From Pelagibius sp028280305 (GTDB lineage Bacteria; Pseudomonadota; Alphaproteobacteria; Kiloniellales; Kiloniellaceae): a stretch of 64,000 nucleotides of DNA. The translations under genes were made by a program, and so were the position numbers. The stretch lies in assembly GCF_965233615.1 (NCBI RefSeq), contig NZ_OZ247495.1; one strand, written 5' to 3'. Shown here piece after piece: positions 19,938 through 28,997 of the stretch (positions are counted from its first letter, which is position 1; every line of letters begins with the position of its first letter). The notes under the pieces are model-generated. The model saw only the letters and a list, made by a program, of their open reading frames with translations. It did not search any database and was not told where the DNA came from.

Positions 19938-19956
19938 ATTGCCGGACGGCGGCAAT
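19938..19956 (+). terminator. Candidate terminator after the GntR gene
   Basis: ATTGCCG (19938-19944) pairs with CGGCAAT (19950-19956) around a 5-nt loop, followed by TCAATTT. The stem is short and the T-tract is interrupted, so this is a modest candidate, 114 bp after the stop. Confidence 0.45.
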
Positions 19957-20013
19957 TCAATTTGCCCTGTGACATAAGTTTGCCAACAACCTGAAAATCC
20001 CGCACCATGCCCT

Positions 20014-20041
20014 TGTCACAAAAACTTCAAAAAACTGTCAT
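20014..20041 (+). promoter_or_regulatory. Pho-box-like array upstream of the ABC transporter genes
   Basis: TGTCA occurs at 20014-20018 and 20036-20040, exactly two 11-bp units apart. A degenerate middle unit (CTTCAA) lies at 20025 and A-rich spacers separate the units. This matches the structure of PhoB boxes (11-bp direct repeats of CTGTCAT). A caveat is that the array ends 22 bp before the start codon, directly before the ribosome-binding sequence GGGAGG (20050-20055). That is too close for a standard PhoB-activated -10 and leader, so it may be a repressing site or chance. Confidence 0.4.
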
Positions 20042-20063
20042 GTGACGATAGGGAGGACACTCA

Positions 20064-21095
20064 ATGAAAAGAACGTTCGTTTTGGCTCTGGGCGCTGCGG
20101 CGCTGGGGCTTGGGGCGGCCGCCTTGCCGGCGCAGGCAGCGGGCAAACTCACCTACTATTGCAGCGCCCAGGAAGACTGGTGCCAGTTGATGGCGCGGAG
20201 CTTCGAGGAAGCCACCGGCATCGACGTCAACATGACCCGCAAGAGCGCCGGGGAGACCTATGCCCAGGTCCGCGCCGAAGCGAGCAACCCCAAGGGCGAT
20301 GTGTGGTGGGGCGGCACCGGCGATCCGCATCTGCAGGCAGCCGAGGAAGGCTTGACCGAGCCCTATGTTTCGCCGATGCGCGGCGAGCTGAACGACTGGG
20401 CCATCTCCCAGGCGAGCTCCGCCGATGACAAGACCATCGGGATCTACTCCGGCGCCCTGGGTTACGGCTACAACGAGGACCTGTTGAAGGCCAACAACCT
20501 GCCGGTTCCGGCCTGCTGGAAGGATCTGCTGAAGCCGGAGTACAAGGGCCACGTGCAGATGGCTAATCCGAATTCATCGGGCACCGCCTACACGACGCTG
20601 GCGACCATCGTGCAGCTCTTCGGCGAGGACGAAGGCTTTGAGTTCATGAAGGGCCTTCACAAGAACATCAACCAGTACACCAAGTCCGGTTCGGCCCCCA
20701 TCAAGGCTGCAGGCCGCGGCGAAAACACCATCGGCATCGTCTTCATGCATGATGCGGTGAAACAGGCCGTCGCCGGATTCCCGATCAAGGTCGTGGCGCC
20801 TTGCGAAGGCACCGGCTACGAGATCGGCTCCATGTCGATCATCAAAGGCGCGCGCAATCTGGAGAACGCCAAGAAGTTCTACGATTGGGCGCTCTCCAAG
20901 GAAGCCCAGACCCTGGCCCTGCAGGTGAAGGCCTATCAGGTGCCGTCCAACAAAGCGTCGGAGACCTCGCCCAAGGCGCCGGATCTTTCGAGCATCAAGC
21001 TGATCGACTACGACTTCAACAAGTACGGCTCCAGCGAAGAGCGCAAGCGCCTCTTGAAGAAGTGGGACGACGAGGTTTCGACCCTGCCGCAATAG
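20064..21095 (+). CDS. ABC transporter substrate-binding protein, Fe3+/2-aminoethylphosphonate type
   Basis: 343 residues with a Sec signal peptide (MKRTFVLALGAAALGLGAA, cleavage near PAQA). The mature part follows the extracellular solute-binding family 1 fold used by FbpA, AfuA and phosphonate-binding proteins (LTYYCSAQEDWCQLMARSFEEATGI, KSAGETYAQVRAEASNPKGDVWWGG). The tandem tyrosines that bind Fe3+ in FbpA are not obvious, so iron may not be the ligand. A phosphonate, phosphorylated sugar or other anion is possible. First gene of a three-gene import operon. It has a strong GGGAGG ribosome-binding site. Confidence 0.9.
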   Translation: MKRTFVLALGAAALGLGAAALPAQAAGKLTYYCSAQEDWCQLMARSFEEATGIDVNMTRKSAGETYAQVRAEASNPKGDVWWGGTGDPHLQAAEEGLTEPYVSPMRGELNDWAISQASSADDKTIGIYSGALGYGYNEDLLKANNLPVPACWKDLLKPEYKGHVQMANPNSSGTAYTTLATIVQLFGEDEGFEFMKGLHKNINQYTKSGSAPIKAAGRGENTIGIVFMHDAVKQAVAGFPIKVVAPCEGTGYEIGSMSIIKGARNLENAKKFYDWALSKEAQTLALQVKAYQVPSNKASETSPKAPDLSSIKLIDYDFNKYGSSEERKRLLKKWDDEVSTLPQ

Positions 21096-21099
21096 GACC

Positions 21100-23328
21100 T
21101 TGCGCAAGGTCGACACCCACCGCCGCGTCCACCCGACGATTGCCCTTTGGTTGATCGTCGGGTGGGTCGGCTTTTGCCTGCTTCCCTGGTACGGCATCGA
21201 AGACGGCTTCCTGTCGCTGATCTGGCTCTTTGACGGCTATCCCTTCGAGCCCGGCTATGCGCCGGGCCTCTTTCTTCTGCTCCAGGGCGAGAAGCTCTGG
21301 CTCGCACCCATCGTGATCGGCCTGCTGCTGCCGATCTTCGCCCTGGCGACCGCCAAATCGGCCAAGGCCCATTCCACCCTGCTGATCCTGGCCGGTGCCT
21401 TCGGCTTCGGCTGGCTGATCGCCCAGGGCTTCGGCATCGGGCTGCGGGGTTTTCAGTTCGAGTGGCTGGAAGCCCTGTTCGGCCCGCTGGGCGACCGTCA
21501 GTTCGGCATGGGGTACGGCGCGCTTCTGGCCGCCACGGCCTTTCTGTTCTTCTTCACCCAGGGCATCGCGGCACGCGGCGCGATCAACGGCGATGTCTTC
21601 GTCGTCGGCTCGATCGGCTTTGTTATCGCCATCGTCACCGTCTTCGTGTTCTTCCCGATCCTGAGTCTGCTGACCAGCGCCTTCATCACCGAGGACGGCG
21701 GCTATTCCGCTGGCGTGTTCATCGCCAAGTTCTTCGACGACAAACTCTGGGGCACGGCCTGCATGACCTTCTCCGGACGCTGCGGAGCGGCCTGGAACTC
21801 CCTGATCCTGGCGATCCTGGTCGGGGCTTCGACGACCGTCCTCGGGCTCTGCTTCGCGCTCATCGTGGCCCGCACCGGTTTCCGCTTCAAACGCGGCCTG
21901 CGGGCGCTGACGGTATTGCCCATCATCACCCCGCCCTTCGTCATCGGCCTCGCCCTGATCCTGCTCTTCGGTCTCTCCGGCACGGTGACGACCTTCGTGG
22001 CGGATCTTTTCGGCGTTCAGCCGACGCGCTGGGTCTATGGCCTGCCCGGGGTGCTGATTGCCCAGATTCTGGCCTTCACGCCCATCGCCTTTCTGGTGAT
22101 GATCGGGGTGGTCGAAGGGGTCAGTCCCTCGATGGAGGAAGCCGCCCAGACCCTGCGGGCCAGCAAGTGGCATACCTTCAGAACCGTTTCCCTGCCGCTG
22201 ATGCGGCCGGGCCTGGCCAATTCCTTCCTGCTCGGCTTCATCGAGAGTATGGCCGACTTCGGCAATCCGCTGGTTCTGGGCGGCAACTTCGATGTGCTCT
22301 CGACGGAGATCTTCTTTGCCATCGTCGGCGCACAGTACGATCAGGGGCGCGCCGCCGTCCTCGCCATCGTGCTGCTGGCCTTCACCCTCGGCGCCTTTTA
22401 TGCGCAGCGCTTCTGGCTCGGCCGCAAGTCCTACACCACGCTGACCGGCAAGGGCGACGCCGGCGTCCATCCGCAGCTGCCGGCCCCCTTCGCCTTTGCC
22501 GTCGGCGCCATCGTGGCGGCCTGGACTTTCTTCACCATCGTCATCTACGGCATGATCTTCTACGGCAGCGTGGTGCAGCTCTGGGGCGTGAACAACACCC
22601 TGACGCTGAAGCACTACGTCACCGCCTTTGCCCTGCGCATCACCGAGGAAGGTATCCGCTGGACCGGGTCGGCCTGGGATTCCTTCTGGACCACAGTGCA
22701 GATCGCCGCCGTCTCGGCGCCCCTGACCGCCGCGGTCGGCCTTGTCACCGCCTACCTGCTGGTCCGCCAATCCTTTGCCGGCAAGAACGCTTTTGAGTTC
22801 GGCACCATGCTGTCCTTCGCCATTCCGGGCACGGTAATCGGGGTCAGCTATATCCTGGCCTTCAACGTGCCGCCGATCGAGATCACCGGCACCGGCGTCA
22901 TCCTTGTCGTCTCCTTCATCTTCCGCAACATGCCGGTCGGGGTGCGTGCCGGCATCGCCTCCATGTCGCAGCTCGATCGCAGCCTCGACGAATCGTCGCT
23001 GACACTGGGGGCGAATTCCTGGCAGACGTTTCTGCGCGTCGTTCTGCCGCTGCTGCGCCCGGCGATCCTGGCCGCCCTGGTCTACAGCTTCGTGCGGGCG
23101 ATGACAGCGGTTTCGGCGGTGATCTTTCTGGTCAGCGCCGAGTACGATATGGCCACCAGCTACATCATCGGCCGGGTCGAGAACAACGACTACGGCCTCG
23201 CCATCGCTTATTCGATGACCCTGATTTTCGTCATGCTAGGGGCCATCGGCCTTCTGCAACTGCTGGTCGGCAAACGCAGCATCGGCCGCCGCGGCCAACA
23301 GGCCCGCGCCGCGGTGACGGCAACCTAG
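21100..23328 (+). CDS. ABC transporter permease, duplicated (FbpB-type)
   Basis: 742 residues containing two copies of the binding-protein-dependent permease domain, each with an EAA-type loop (EEAAQTLRASKWHTF...LPLMRPGLANS; DESSLTLGANSWQTF...LPLLRPAILAA), giving about 12-14 membrane helices. This single-chain double permease is standard for Fe3+/phosphonate-type importers. The TTG at 21100 lies only 4 bp after the binding-protein stop, and AGGA lies just 2 bases before it, so the true start is uncertain. A 12-bp-stem hairpin covers codons 10-22. The first helix (LWLIVGWVGFCLLPWYG) resembles the family, so the start should be at or near this position. Confidence 0.9.
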   Translation: MRKVDTHRRVHPTIALWLIVGWVGFCLLPWYGIEDGFLSLIWLFDGYPFEPGYAPGLFLLLQGEKLWLAPIVIGLLLPIFALATAKSAKAHSTLLILAGAFGFGWLIAQGFGIGLRGFQFEWLEALFGPLGDRQFGMGYGALLAATAFLFFFTQGIAARGAINGDVFVVGSIGFVIAIVTVFVFFPILSLLTSAFITEDGGYSAGVFIAKFFDDKLWGTACMTFSGRCGAAWNSLILAILVGASTTVLGLCFALIVARTGFRFKRGLRALTVLPIITPPFVIGLALILLFGLSGTVTTFVADLFGVQPTRWVYGLPGVLIAQILAFTPIAFLVMIGVVEGVSPSMEEAAQTLRASKWHTFRTVSLPLMRPGLANSFLLGFIESMADFGNPLVLGGNFDVLSTEIFFAIVGAQYDQGRAAVLAIVLLAFTLGAFYAQRFWLGRKSYTTLTGKGDAGVHPQLPAPFAFAVGAIVAAWTFFTIVIYGMIFYGSVVQLWGVNNTLTLKHYVTAFALRITEEGIRWTGSAWDSFWTTVQIAAVSAPLTAAVGLVTAYLLVRQSFAGKNAFEFGTMLSFAIPGTVIGVSYILAFNVPPIEITGTGVILVVSFIFRNMPVGVRAGIASMSQLDRSLDESSLTLGANSWQTFLRVVLPLLRPAILAALVYSFVRAMTAVSAVIFLVSAEYDMATSYIIGRVENNDYGLAIAYSMTLIFVMLGAIGLLQLLVGKRSIGRRGQQARAAVTAT
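21129..21165 (+). promoter_or_regulatory. Hairpin at the 5' end of the permease coding region, just after the binding-protein gene
   Basis: CCACCCGACGAT (21129-21140) is perfectly complementary to 21154-21165, with a 13-nt loop. It sits 33 bp downstream of the binding-protein stop and inside the first codons of the permease. It could limit permease translation and protect the upstream mRNA. The position corresponds to the hairpins after dctP and tctC. Confidence 0.6.
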
Positions 23329-23347
23329 CCAAGTGGAGCAAAGCCCC

Positions 23348-24412
23348 GTGCAATCAAACGCAGCTTCCGTGGTCTTCGAGAACGTCACCAAGACATTCGG
23401 CAAGGATGTGGTGGCGGTGGATGACATCTCGCTGTCGGTGGAGGCCGGCAAGCTGGTGACCCTGCTCGGCCCCTCGGGCTGCGGCAAGACCACCACGCTG
23501 CGCATGATCGCCGGCCTGGAAATGGCGACCAAAGGCCGCATCCTGATCGGCGACCGGGACGTAACACGGCTGCCGGCCACCGACCGCGATGTGTCGATGG
23601 TTTTTCAGTCCTATGCCCTTTTCCCCCACATGACGGTGCTGGAGAACGTGTCCTACGGCCTGAAGTTCTCGGGCTTCCCCAAGGCGGAGGTGCGCGAACG
23701 GGCGCTGGCCGGGCTCGACCTGGTCGGCCTGAAGGACTATGGCGCAAGGCTGCCGAGCGAGCTTTCCGGCGGCCAGCAGCAGCGCGTTGCGGTGGCCCGC
23801 GCCCTGGTCCTCGAACCCCAGGTTCTGCTCTTCGATGAACCGCTTTCCAACCTCGATGCCAAGCTGCGCCGTCAGGTTCGCGAAGACATCCGCGACATCC
23901 AGACCAAGCTGGGGCTGACCGTTGTCTACGTCACCCACGACCAGGAAGAGGCCCTGGCGGTTTCCGACCGGATCATCGTCATGAACCGGGCGGTCATCGC
24001 CCAGGACGGCGCGCCGCGCGATCTCTATGACGCCCCGGCCAGCCGCTTCGTGGCCGACTTCATCGGCGAGGCAAACATCTTCGACTGCACGGTGGAGAGC
24101 GTCAGCGACGGCGAGGCCGCAGTGGCCCTGGGTACTTACAGGACCGCCCTGCCGGCCCGCGGCATCAACCCCGGCAAGGCCTTCGTCGCCGTGCGGCCCA
24201 ACCGGGTGGTCATCGCAGCGGGGGGTGCGGCCAATGCCATTCCCGGCGATCTGAAAAAGATCACCTATGTCGGGCGCCACCTCGAGTATTTCATCGATAC
24301 CGCGCTGGGGCCGGTCTTCGCCGTCGATCCCGACGTCAACGCCGACTTCCAGCGCGGCCAGTCGGTCAGCGTGACCTTCGCGGAGCCCGGCCCGGTCCTG
24401 CTGAGCAACTGA
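23348..24412 (+). CDS. ABC transporter ATP-binding protein (FbpC/PotA type)
   Basis: 354 residues. Walker A LLGPSGCGKTTTLR, Q-loop VFQSYALFPHM, signature LSGGQQQRVAVARAL, Walker B VLLFDEPLSNLDAKL and switch His in VTHDQEEAL are all intact. A C-terminal TOBE-like regulatory domain starts near residue 280. It energises import by the preceding binding protein and permease. I prefer GTG 23348, which has GGAG 9 bases upstream; the alternative GTG 23333 adds five residues. Confidence 0.92.
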   Translation: MQSNAASVVFENVTKTFGKDVVAVDDISLSVEAGKLVTLLGPSGCGKTTTLRMIAGLEMATKGRILIGDRDVTRLPATDRDVSMVFQSYALFPHMTVLENVSYGLKFSGFPKAEVRERALAGLDLVGLKDYGARLPSELSGGQQQRVAVARALVLEPQVLLFDEPLSNLDAKLRRQVREDIRDIQTKLGLTVVYVTHDQEEALAVSDRIIVMNRAVIAQDGAPRDLYDAPASRFVADFIGEANIFDCTVESVSDGEAAVALGTYRTALPARGINPGKAFVAVRPNRVVIAAGGAANAIPGDLKKITYVGRHLEYFIDTALGPVFAVDPDVNADFQRGQSVSVTFAEPGPVLLSN

Positions 24413-24507
24413 CGGCGGGCGGTCTCTCTGCCGGCGATTACAAACCGAAGGCCTGGACGCACCTCTTGATCATCGCGGAGGCCCGTAACCTCACCCCGAA
24501 CCGCGCG

Positions 24508-25032
24508 TTATCCCGGATTGGATTTCCGGATCAGCCGTTTGAACTCGACCAGCAGAGACTCACTGGTGTTCGGGCCGGAAAGAACGCCGCGCCGTTTTCC
24601 GCTGCCGTCGAAGAGCAACAGGGTGACATGCGGAACACCGTGGGCGTCGGCCAGCGCCTGCCCGTCCGGATGACGGATATTGGCGACGACATATTGAATG
24701 TCGTCGTCGTCCAATTGCGACAACGCATCCCGGGCTTCGCTCTGCAAAGCGCGGCACAGCGAACACTGCGGATCGTGGATCTGCACCACGGTGGGAATGC
24801 CGTTGCCGATGCGCGACAGGTCCTGCTCGACAATGCCGGCGTGAACAGAGCGCGCAAGATACCAGCCGCCACCGCCGACGATGGCGAGGCCTGCAACGTT
24901 GTAGCCGATGTTCCGCAGAAAATCGCGGCGGCTGCGGATCTTTTTCTTTGGCCCTGACGAGCCCGCGGTCTGTTCGCCGAGGATACTCCCCTGCTTCTTT
25001 TTCGAGGCCGTCTTGCGTTTTTGTCGCTTCAT
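24508..25032 (-). CDS. Membrane-anchored thioredoxin-like protein with CSLC motif
   Basis: 174 residues. A basic Lys-rich N-terminus leads into a twin-arginine-like anchor (SRRDFLRNIGYNVAGLA, residues 34-50) with no clear cleavage site. A thioredoxin-like domain follows, with the redox pair C90-S-L-C93 and cis-proline in GVPHVTLLLF. It probably reduces or forms disulfides, or senses redox state, on the periplasmic side. ATG 25032 has AGGGA 7 bases upstream. It converges with the ABC ATPase gene and lies 169 bp downstream of the saccharopine-dehydrogenase-like gene on the same strand. Confidence 0.8.
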   Translation of the reverse strand: MKRQKRKTASKKKQGSILGEQTAGSSGPKKKIRSRRDFLRNIGYNVAGLAIVGGGGWYLARSVHAGIVEQDLSRIGNGIPTVVQIHDPQCSLCRALQSEARDALSQLDDDDIQYVVANIRHPDGQALADAHGVPHVTLLLFDGSGKRRGVLSGPNTSESLLVEFKRLIRKSNPG

Positions 25033-25201
25033 AGCGGAATCCCTATCTGGCCGGCACCGCTCTGCGGCTGCCTGTTTCCCTTCCCTTAGGTCTGATTCAC
25101 GGCGACAACCCTTGGCGCGCAACTATAGGCACACTGCGGCTGCCGATGCAGATCACTGATTCGTGACCGCCATGCAGGGATTGCTTGCCTGAGGCGCCGC
25201 C

Positions 25202-26275
25202 TCAGCCCGCCCTGTCGCCGTAGAGCTTGCCGGTCGGGGTCTTCAGGAAGGCTTCGAAGGGGATTTCCTCCTGCTTGATGAAGCCCTGGGACGGCAACTT
25301 GCCTTCGTTCACCATTTCGATGACCGCGCAGGCCGAGGCGGAGGTGGTCCAGGCAATGGCGGTCCAGGGTTCGCCGGAAACCTCGATCGGATAGTAGGCG
25401 CGCACGAACTCCTTGCGGTTCAGGCGGCCGTCGGAGATCCCCTCCGCCGCAACATGCACATAGACTACGTCGTCGTCGACCGGCGGCTTGGCGTTGGTCA
25501 GGATCTTGCCCGCCAGTTCGCGCTGTTCGCGCATCAACAGCTCATGGAAAAAGAAATTCATCATGTCGACATGGCCGGGATAGCGCATGGACTTGTAGTC
25601 CAGGTTCTCGATCCGGCCTTCGAAGGTTTCGCACATGGTGCCCAGGCCGCCCGAGGTGGTGAAGGCCTCCAGCTTCACGCCGCCGACGTAGAGGGTCTCG
25701 ATCCACTCCATGGGGGAAACCCACTTGTGCTGTCCCTCCTCGATCACCTCGCAGTCGTTCAGGTACTCGTTCACCACCCCTTCCGGCGACCAGTTGAAGG
25801 CATAGCCCAGGTGCCCCGTCGGATGCTGCGGCAGGGCGCCGACGCGCATGCGCACCGAGCGCACGGTTTCGAACTGATCGGCCAGATGGGCGGCGACGAT
25901 GCCGACGAAACCCGGCGCCAGGCCGCACTGCGGCGCCATCACGCCCTTGGACGTTTTGGCAAGTTCGCGGATCGCCTGGGTGGTCGGCACGTCCTCGGTC
26001 AGATCGAAGTAATGCAGCCCCTCCTGATGCGCCGCCGAGGCGATATTCTTGTTGAGAATGTAGGGCAGGCAGGAAATCACCGCGTCGTAGGGTCGCAGCA
26101 GCGCCGGCAAGCCCGCGACGTCCCCCAGATCCGCGCTGCGCACCTCAAACGGCGGCGTGCGGCGCAGCTCCCGCGTGTCGATGCCGGTCACCTGAAACCC
26201 GGCATTGGTCAACATACGCGCGGTCAGCGAGCCGACCTTGCCGAGCCCCAGCACGGCGATCTTCTGGATGGACAT
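25202..26275 (-). CDS. Saccharopine dehydrogenase-like NAD(P)-dependent oxidoreductase
   Basis: 357 residues. An N-terminal Rossmann fold (KIAVLGLGKVGSLTARML) is followed by the saccharopine-dehydrogenase-type catalytic domain (APQCGLAPGFVGIVAAHL, MRYPGHVDMMNFFFHELL). This family includes lysine-forming saccharopine dehydrogenases and carboxynorspermidine-type enzymes; the exact substrate is not determined. ATG 26275 has AGAGGA 8 bases upstream. The stop overlaps a 7-bp hairpin (25189-25195/25199-25205). It stands alone, downstream of the sulfatase gene by ~136 bp. Confidence 0.85.
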   Translation of the reverse strand: MSIQKIAVLGLGKVGSLTARMLTNAGFQVTGIDTRELRRTPPFEVRSADLGDVAGLPALLRPYDAVISCLPYILNKNIASAAHQEGLHYFDLTEDVPTTQAIRELAKTSKGVMAPQCGLAPGFVGIVAAHLADQFETVRSVRMRVGALPQHPTGHLGYAFNWSPEGVVNEYLNDCEVIEEGQHKWVSPMEWIETLYVGGVKLEAFTTSGGLGTMCETFEGRIENLDYKSMRYPGHVDMMNFFFHELLMREQRELAGKILTNAKPPVDDDVVYVHVAAEGISDGRLNRKEFVRAYYPIEVSGEPWTAIAWTTSASACAVIEMVNEGKLPSQGFIKQEEIPFEAFLKTPTGKLYGDRAG

Positions 26276-26411
26276 GAAAGCATTCCTCTTAACGGCAAGG
26301 AGGGTTAACAGCAGGAGGGAGCGCGGAGACGACTCCAAAGACGTTCCGTCCCGAACCTAGCCGGAGACGATGGTGAAGAGAAAGCCCAGTCTGTAAAACA
26401 GGCCCCGCCTG

Positions 26412-27899
26412 CTACTTGCTTTCTGGGTAGAACTGCATGAAGCCCGTATCGTTGGCGGGAGAGACCGGCCATTGGCGGCCGCGGGTGGCTGAGATCGAGC
26501 GGTTGGGACCGGCGACAAAAGTTCGCCCCGGCTCCCCGACCAGCGCCCCGTCCTTCATCCAGACTTCGTCGGAACCGTAGATTTCGCCCAAAAGAGTCCG
26601 GGTCAGTTCCGCCTGCACAGCAGCCAGTGAAGCATCGCCGGCGCGGTCATGCAATTCCTGTGGATCGTCGCCGAGATCGAAGAGCTGAAAACGGTTGCCG
26701 CAAGGATACCAGATCAGCTTGTGACCGCCGCGCCGCAGCATGCGCGAGGCGTGGGGCCCCTCACCGAACTCGCCGTAGAGGGTCTTGCGCTGGGCGTCGC
26801 CGAGCATCGACAGGCCCTCAACCTGCTGCGGAATGGGAATGCCGCAGAGATCCAGCAGGGTCGGCATGACATCGCGCAGGCAGACCAAGCGATCGTCCTG
26901 ACGCTGAAACCCGACCCGCTGATCGTCGGCGACCCCCATCAGGATCATCGGAATGTGGCAGGAGGGCTCATAAAAGACCTGCTTAGCCCACATGCCGTGG
27001 TTGCCAAGCATGTCGCCGTGATCTGTTGTGAAGAGCACGATGGTGTCGTTCAGCACCCCTTCGTCCCGCAGTGTGCCGATGAGGGAGCCGACTTGATGGT
27101 CGATGTGAGTGCAGAGCGCGTAGAAGGCACGGCGGGCGGCCAGCGCCTGCTGAGCGTTCAGCGCGTCGCCGCGCGCCTGAGTCGCCTGGGCATTGTAGGG
27201 CAGCGCTGCGCGATCCTCTGCCCAAGCGCCCCCGAAAGGCTCATCGATCTCGATATCCCGATAGAGATCGATATAGCTTTGCAACGGCACCAGCGGCGGA
27301 TGCGGATGGCGGTAGCCGCAGTACCACAAGCTGGGCCGGGTCGGATCGCGCCGCTTGATCGCCAGCGCCGTCATCCGGGTCGCCCAGTTGGTTGGATGGG
27401 TCTCCTCCGGCAGGTGCCAGGGACGCCAGGCATAGGTGTTGTTGCTCATGCCGTGGTCGTACTGGCGGCCGAGATAACCCGCCTCCCCCAGGTAGATTTC
27501 GTAGTCGTCGGTGGTCCCGTAGAGGGTTCGTCCCTCGTCGTCCAGCAGCACATCGTCGAAGCCGATGCGGTCGCGCTGCGGATAGACGTGGATCTTGCCG
27601 ACCGCCTGGGCCTGATAGCCGGCATTGCGGAAGGTCTGGGCCAGGGTGGGCAGGTCTGCCGGCATCTCCAGCTGCGGCTGAAAGCTGCGGTCGCCGTGGC
27701 GGCGGGCCGAGGTACCGGTCATCAGCGAGCGCCGCGCCGGCAGGCAGACAGGATGCTCCGAATAGGCATTGGTAAAGCGGACGCCGTTGCGCGCCAGCTG
27801 GTCCAACACCGGTGTCTGGATCGCCGGATGCCCGGCGGACCCCAGCAGATGAGCGGACCAGTGGTCGGTGACAATGAGCAGTACGTTGGGTCGGGTCAT
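26412..27899 (-). CDS. Cytoplasmic type I sulfatase
   Basis: 495 residues of the alkaline-phosphatase superfamily. The formylglycine motif is CLPAR (Cys52), followed by a typical TGTSARRHGD segment. Metal-site residues are seen in IVTDHW near the N-terminus and TTDHGDMLGNHGMW. There is no signal peptide, so it hydrolyses a sulfate ester inside the cell. Activity needs conversion of Cys52 to formylglycine by a separate enzyme not in this window. It is the last gene of the operon tctC-tctB-tctA-lacI-sulfatase and starts immediately after the lacI stop codon, so its substrate is probably what the Tct system imports. Confidence 0.93.
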   Translation of the reverse strand: MTRPNVLLIVTDHWSAHLLGSAGHPAIQTPVLDQLARNGVRFTNAYSEHPVCLPARRSLMTGTSARRHGDRSFQPQLEMPADLPTLAQTFRNAGYQAQAVGKIHVYPQRDRIGFDDVLLDDEGRTLYGTTDDYEIYLGEAGYLGRQYDHGMSNNTYAWRPWHLPEETHPTNWATRMTALAIKRRDPTRPSLWYCGYRHPHPPLVPLQSYIDLYRDIEIDEPFGGAWAEDRAALPYNAQATQARGDALNAQQALAARRAFYALCTHIDHQVGSLIGTLRDEGVLNDTIVLFTTDHGDMLGNHGMWAKQVFYEPSCHIPMILMGVADDQRVGFQRQDDRLVCLRDVMPTLLDLCGIPIPQQVEGLSMLGDAQRKTLYGEFGEGPHASRMLRRGGHKLIWYPCGNRFQLFDLGDDPQELHDRAGDASLAAVQAELTRTLLGEIYGSDEVWMKDGALVGEPGRTFVAGPNRSISATRGRQWPVSPANDTGFMQFYPESK

Positions 27900-28997
27900 C
27901 TAGCTATCCTTAGGGTGACGGATCGGCGCGAGAGCGGAAAAATCGTCTTCCGGCGCCCAATCTTGGGGAATTCTGGCCGAGCCGCGCAGCACCAGTTGCC
28001 CGGGCAGCAGTTCGCGCTGCGCCTCGGTTGTGGGGTCCTCGATAAGAGACGCCAGAATCTCAACGGCACGTTGGCTCAACTCCTCCGCGCTCGCGGTAAC
28101 CGACGTCAGGTCGTAGGTGCGCCACGCTGCTTCGGCGGCGTTGTTGAAGCCGACGACAGAGATGTCACGGCCCGGCGTCAAACCGAGTTCGAAGCGCAGG
28201 GCATCCATAGCCCCCATGGCCATGATGTCCGAGGCGCAAAAGATCGCGTCCGGCGCATCGGCGCCGCGGAGAAGTTCCAGGGCCGCGTCATAACCGCCGT
28301 CATAGATGAAGCCGCCGGAGGCGATTTTCGGGGCTCGTGCCAAGGTCTCGCTGAACCCGGCCTGGCGGTCCCGGCTGGTGGAGGTGTCGTCCAGACCGCT
28401 GATGAAGCCGAAGCGGTGATGTCCGCCGCTCTGCAGGAATCTGCCGACCATGCGTCCGGCACCGCGGTTGTCGGTGGCCACGGCGCTGATGCCGGGATCG
28501 TCGACAATACGGTTCATGGTCACCACCGGAATGCCCGCATCGCGGCAGATCGACGGCGCTCTGCTCGACAGACGGGCCGAGTTCATGATGACGCCGTCGA
28601 CCTGGTAGGCGAGAACGTCGGCAATCATGGAATCGATATCGTCGCCCGAGGGAATCGAAAACAGCAGCGCCTGAAAGTCCGATGCCCGCAGCGCCCCGTT
28701 GAGCTGGTGCAGGATCGAGACGTAGAAAGAGTAATAGAGATCGGCGACCACAACCCCCACAAGGCGCGACCGCTGGGTGATCAGGCCGCGCGCCAGGGCG
28801 TTGGGCCGGAAACCGAGTTGCGCCGCTGCAGCCCTGATCTTCTCGCGGGCGGCCTCGGAAACATAGCCGTTGTTGGAAAACGCCCGCGAAACCGCCGACT
28901 GGGAAACGCCGGCAAGGCGTGCGACGTCATAGGACGTCGGCTTCCTGCGCCGGGCAGTTCCGGCGGACGGCTTATCCGGGTCTTTTCTGCGGGTCAT
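27900..28997 (-). CDS. LacI family transcriptional regulator
   Basis: 365 residues. The N-terminal helix-turn-helix (TSYDVARLAGVSQSAVSRAFSNNGYVS) and hinge (FRPNALARGL) are followed by a periplasmic-binding-protein-like sensor domain (VVADLYYSFYVSILHQLNGAL, GHHRFGFISG, DAIFCASDIMAMGAMDAL). It would repress until bound by a small ligand, probably the imported sulfate ester or its product. It overlaps tctA by 4 bp (ATGA) and abuts the sulfatase start. The likely operator is the palindrome at 32047-32060 in the operon promoter. Confidence 0.94.
   Translation of the reverse strand: MTRRKDPDKPSAGTARRRKPTSYDVARLAGVSQSAVSRAFSNNGYVSEAAREKIRAAAAQLGFRPNALARGLITQRSRLVGVVVADLYYSFYVSILHQLNGALRASDFQALLFSIPSGDDIDSMIADVLAYQVDGVIMNSARLSSRAPSICRDAGIPVVTMNRIVDDPGISAVATDNRGAGRMVGRFLQSGGHHRFGFISGLDDTSTSRDRQAGFSETLARAPKIASGGFIYDGGYDAALELLRGADAPDAIFCASDIMAMGAMDALRFELGLTPGRDISVVGFNNAAEAAWRTYDLTSVTASAEELSQRAVEILASLIEDPTTEAQRELLPGQLVLRGSARIPQDWAPEDDFSALAPIRHPKDS

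Noticed and set aside
21016..22770. A 584-codon frame opposite the ABC permease
   Set aside because: Antisense shadow; composition is Glu/Asp/Gln/Gly-rich with no membrane or enzyme signature.
20064..24412. Iron-siderophore uptake operon
   Set aside because: The permease/ATPase type is used for iron, phosphonates and other anions, the classic iron-binding tyrosine pair is not apparent, and there is no TonB receptor or Fur box nearby.
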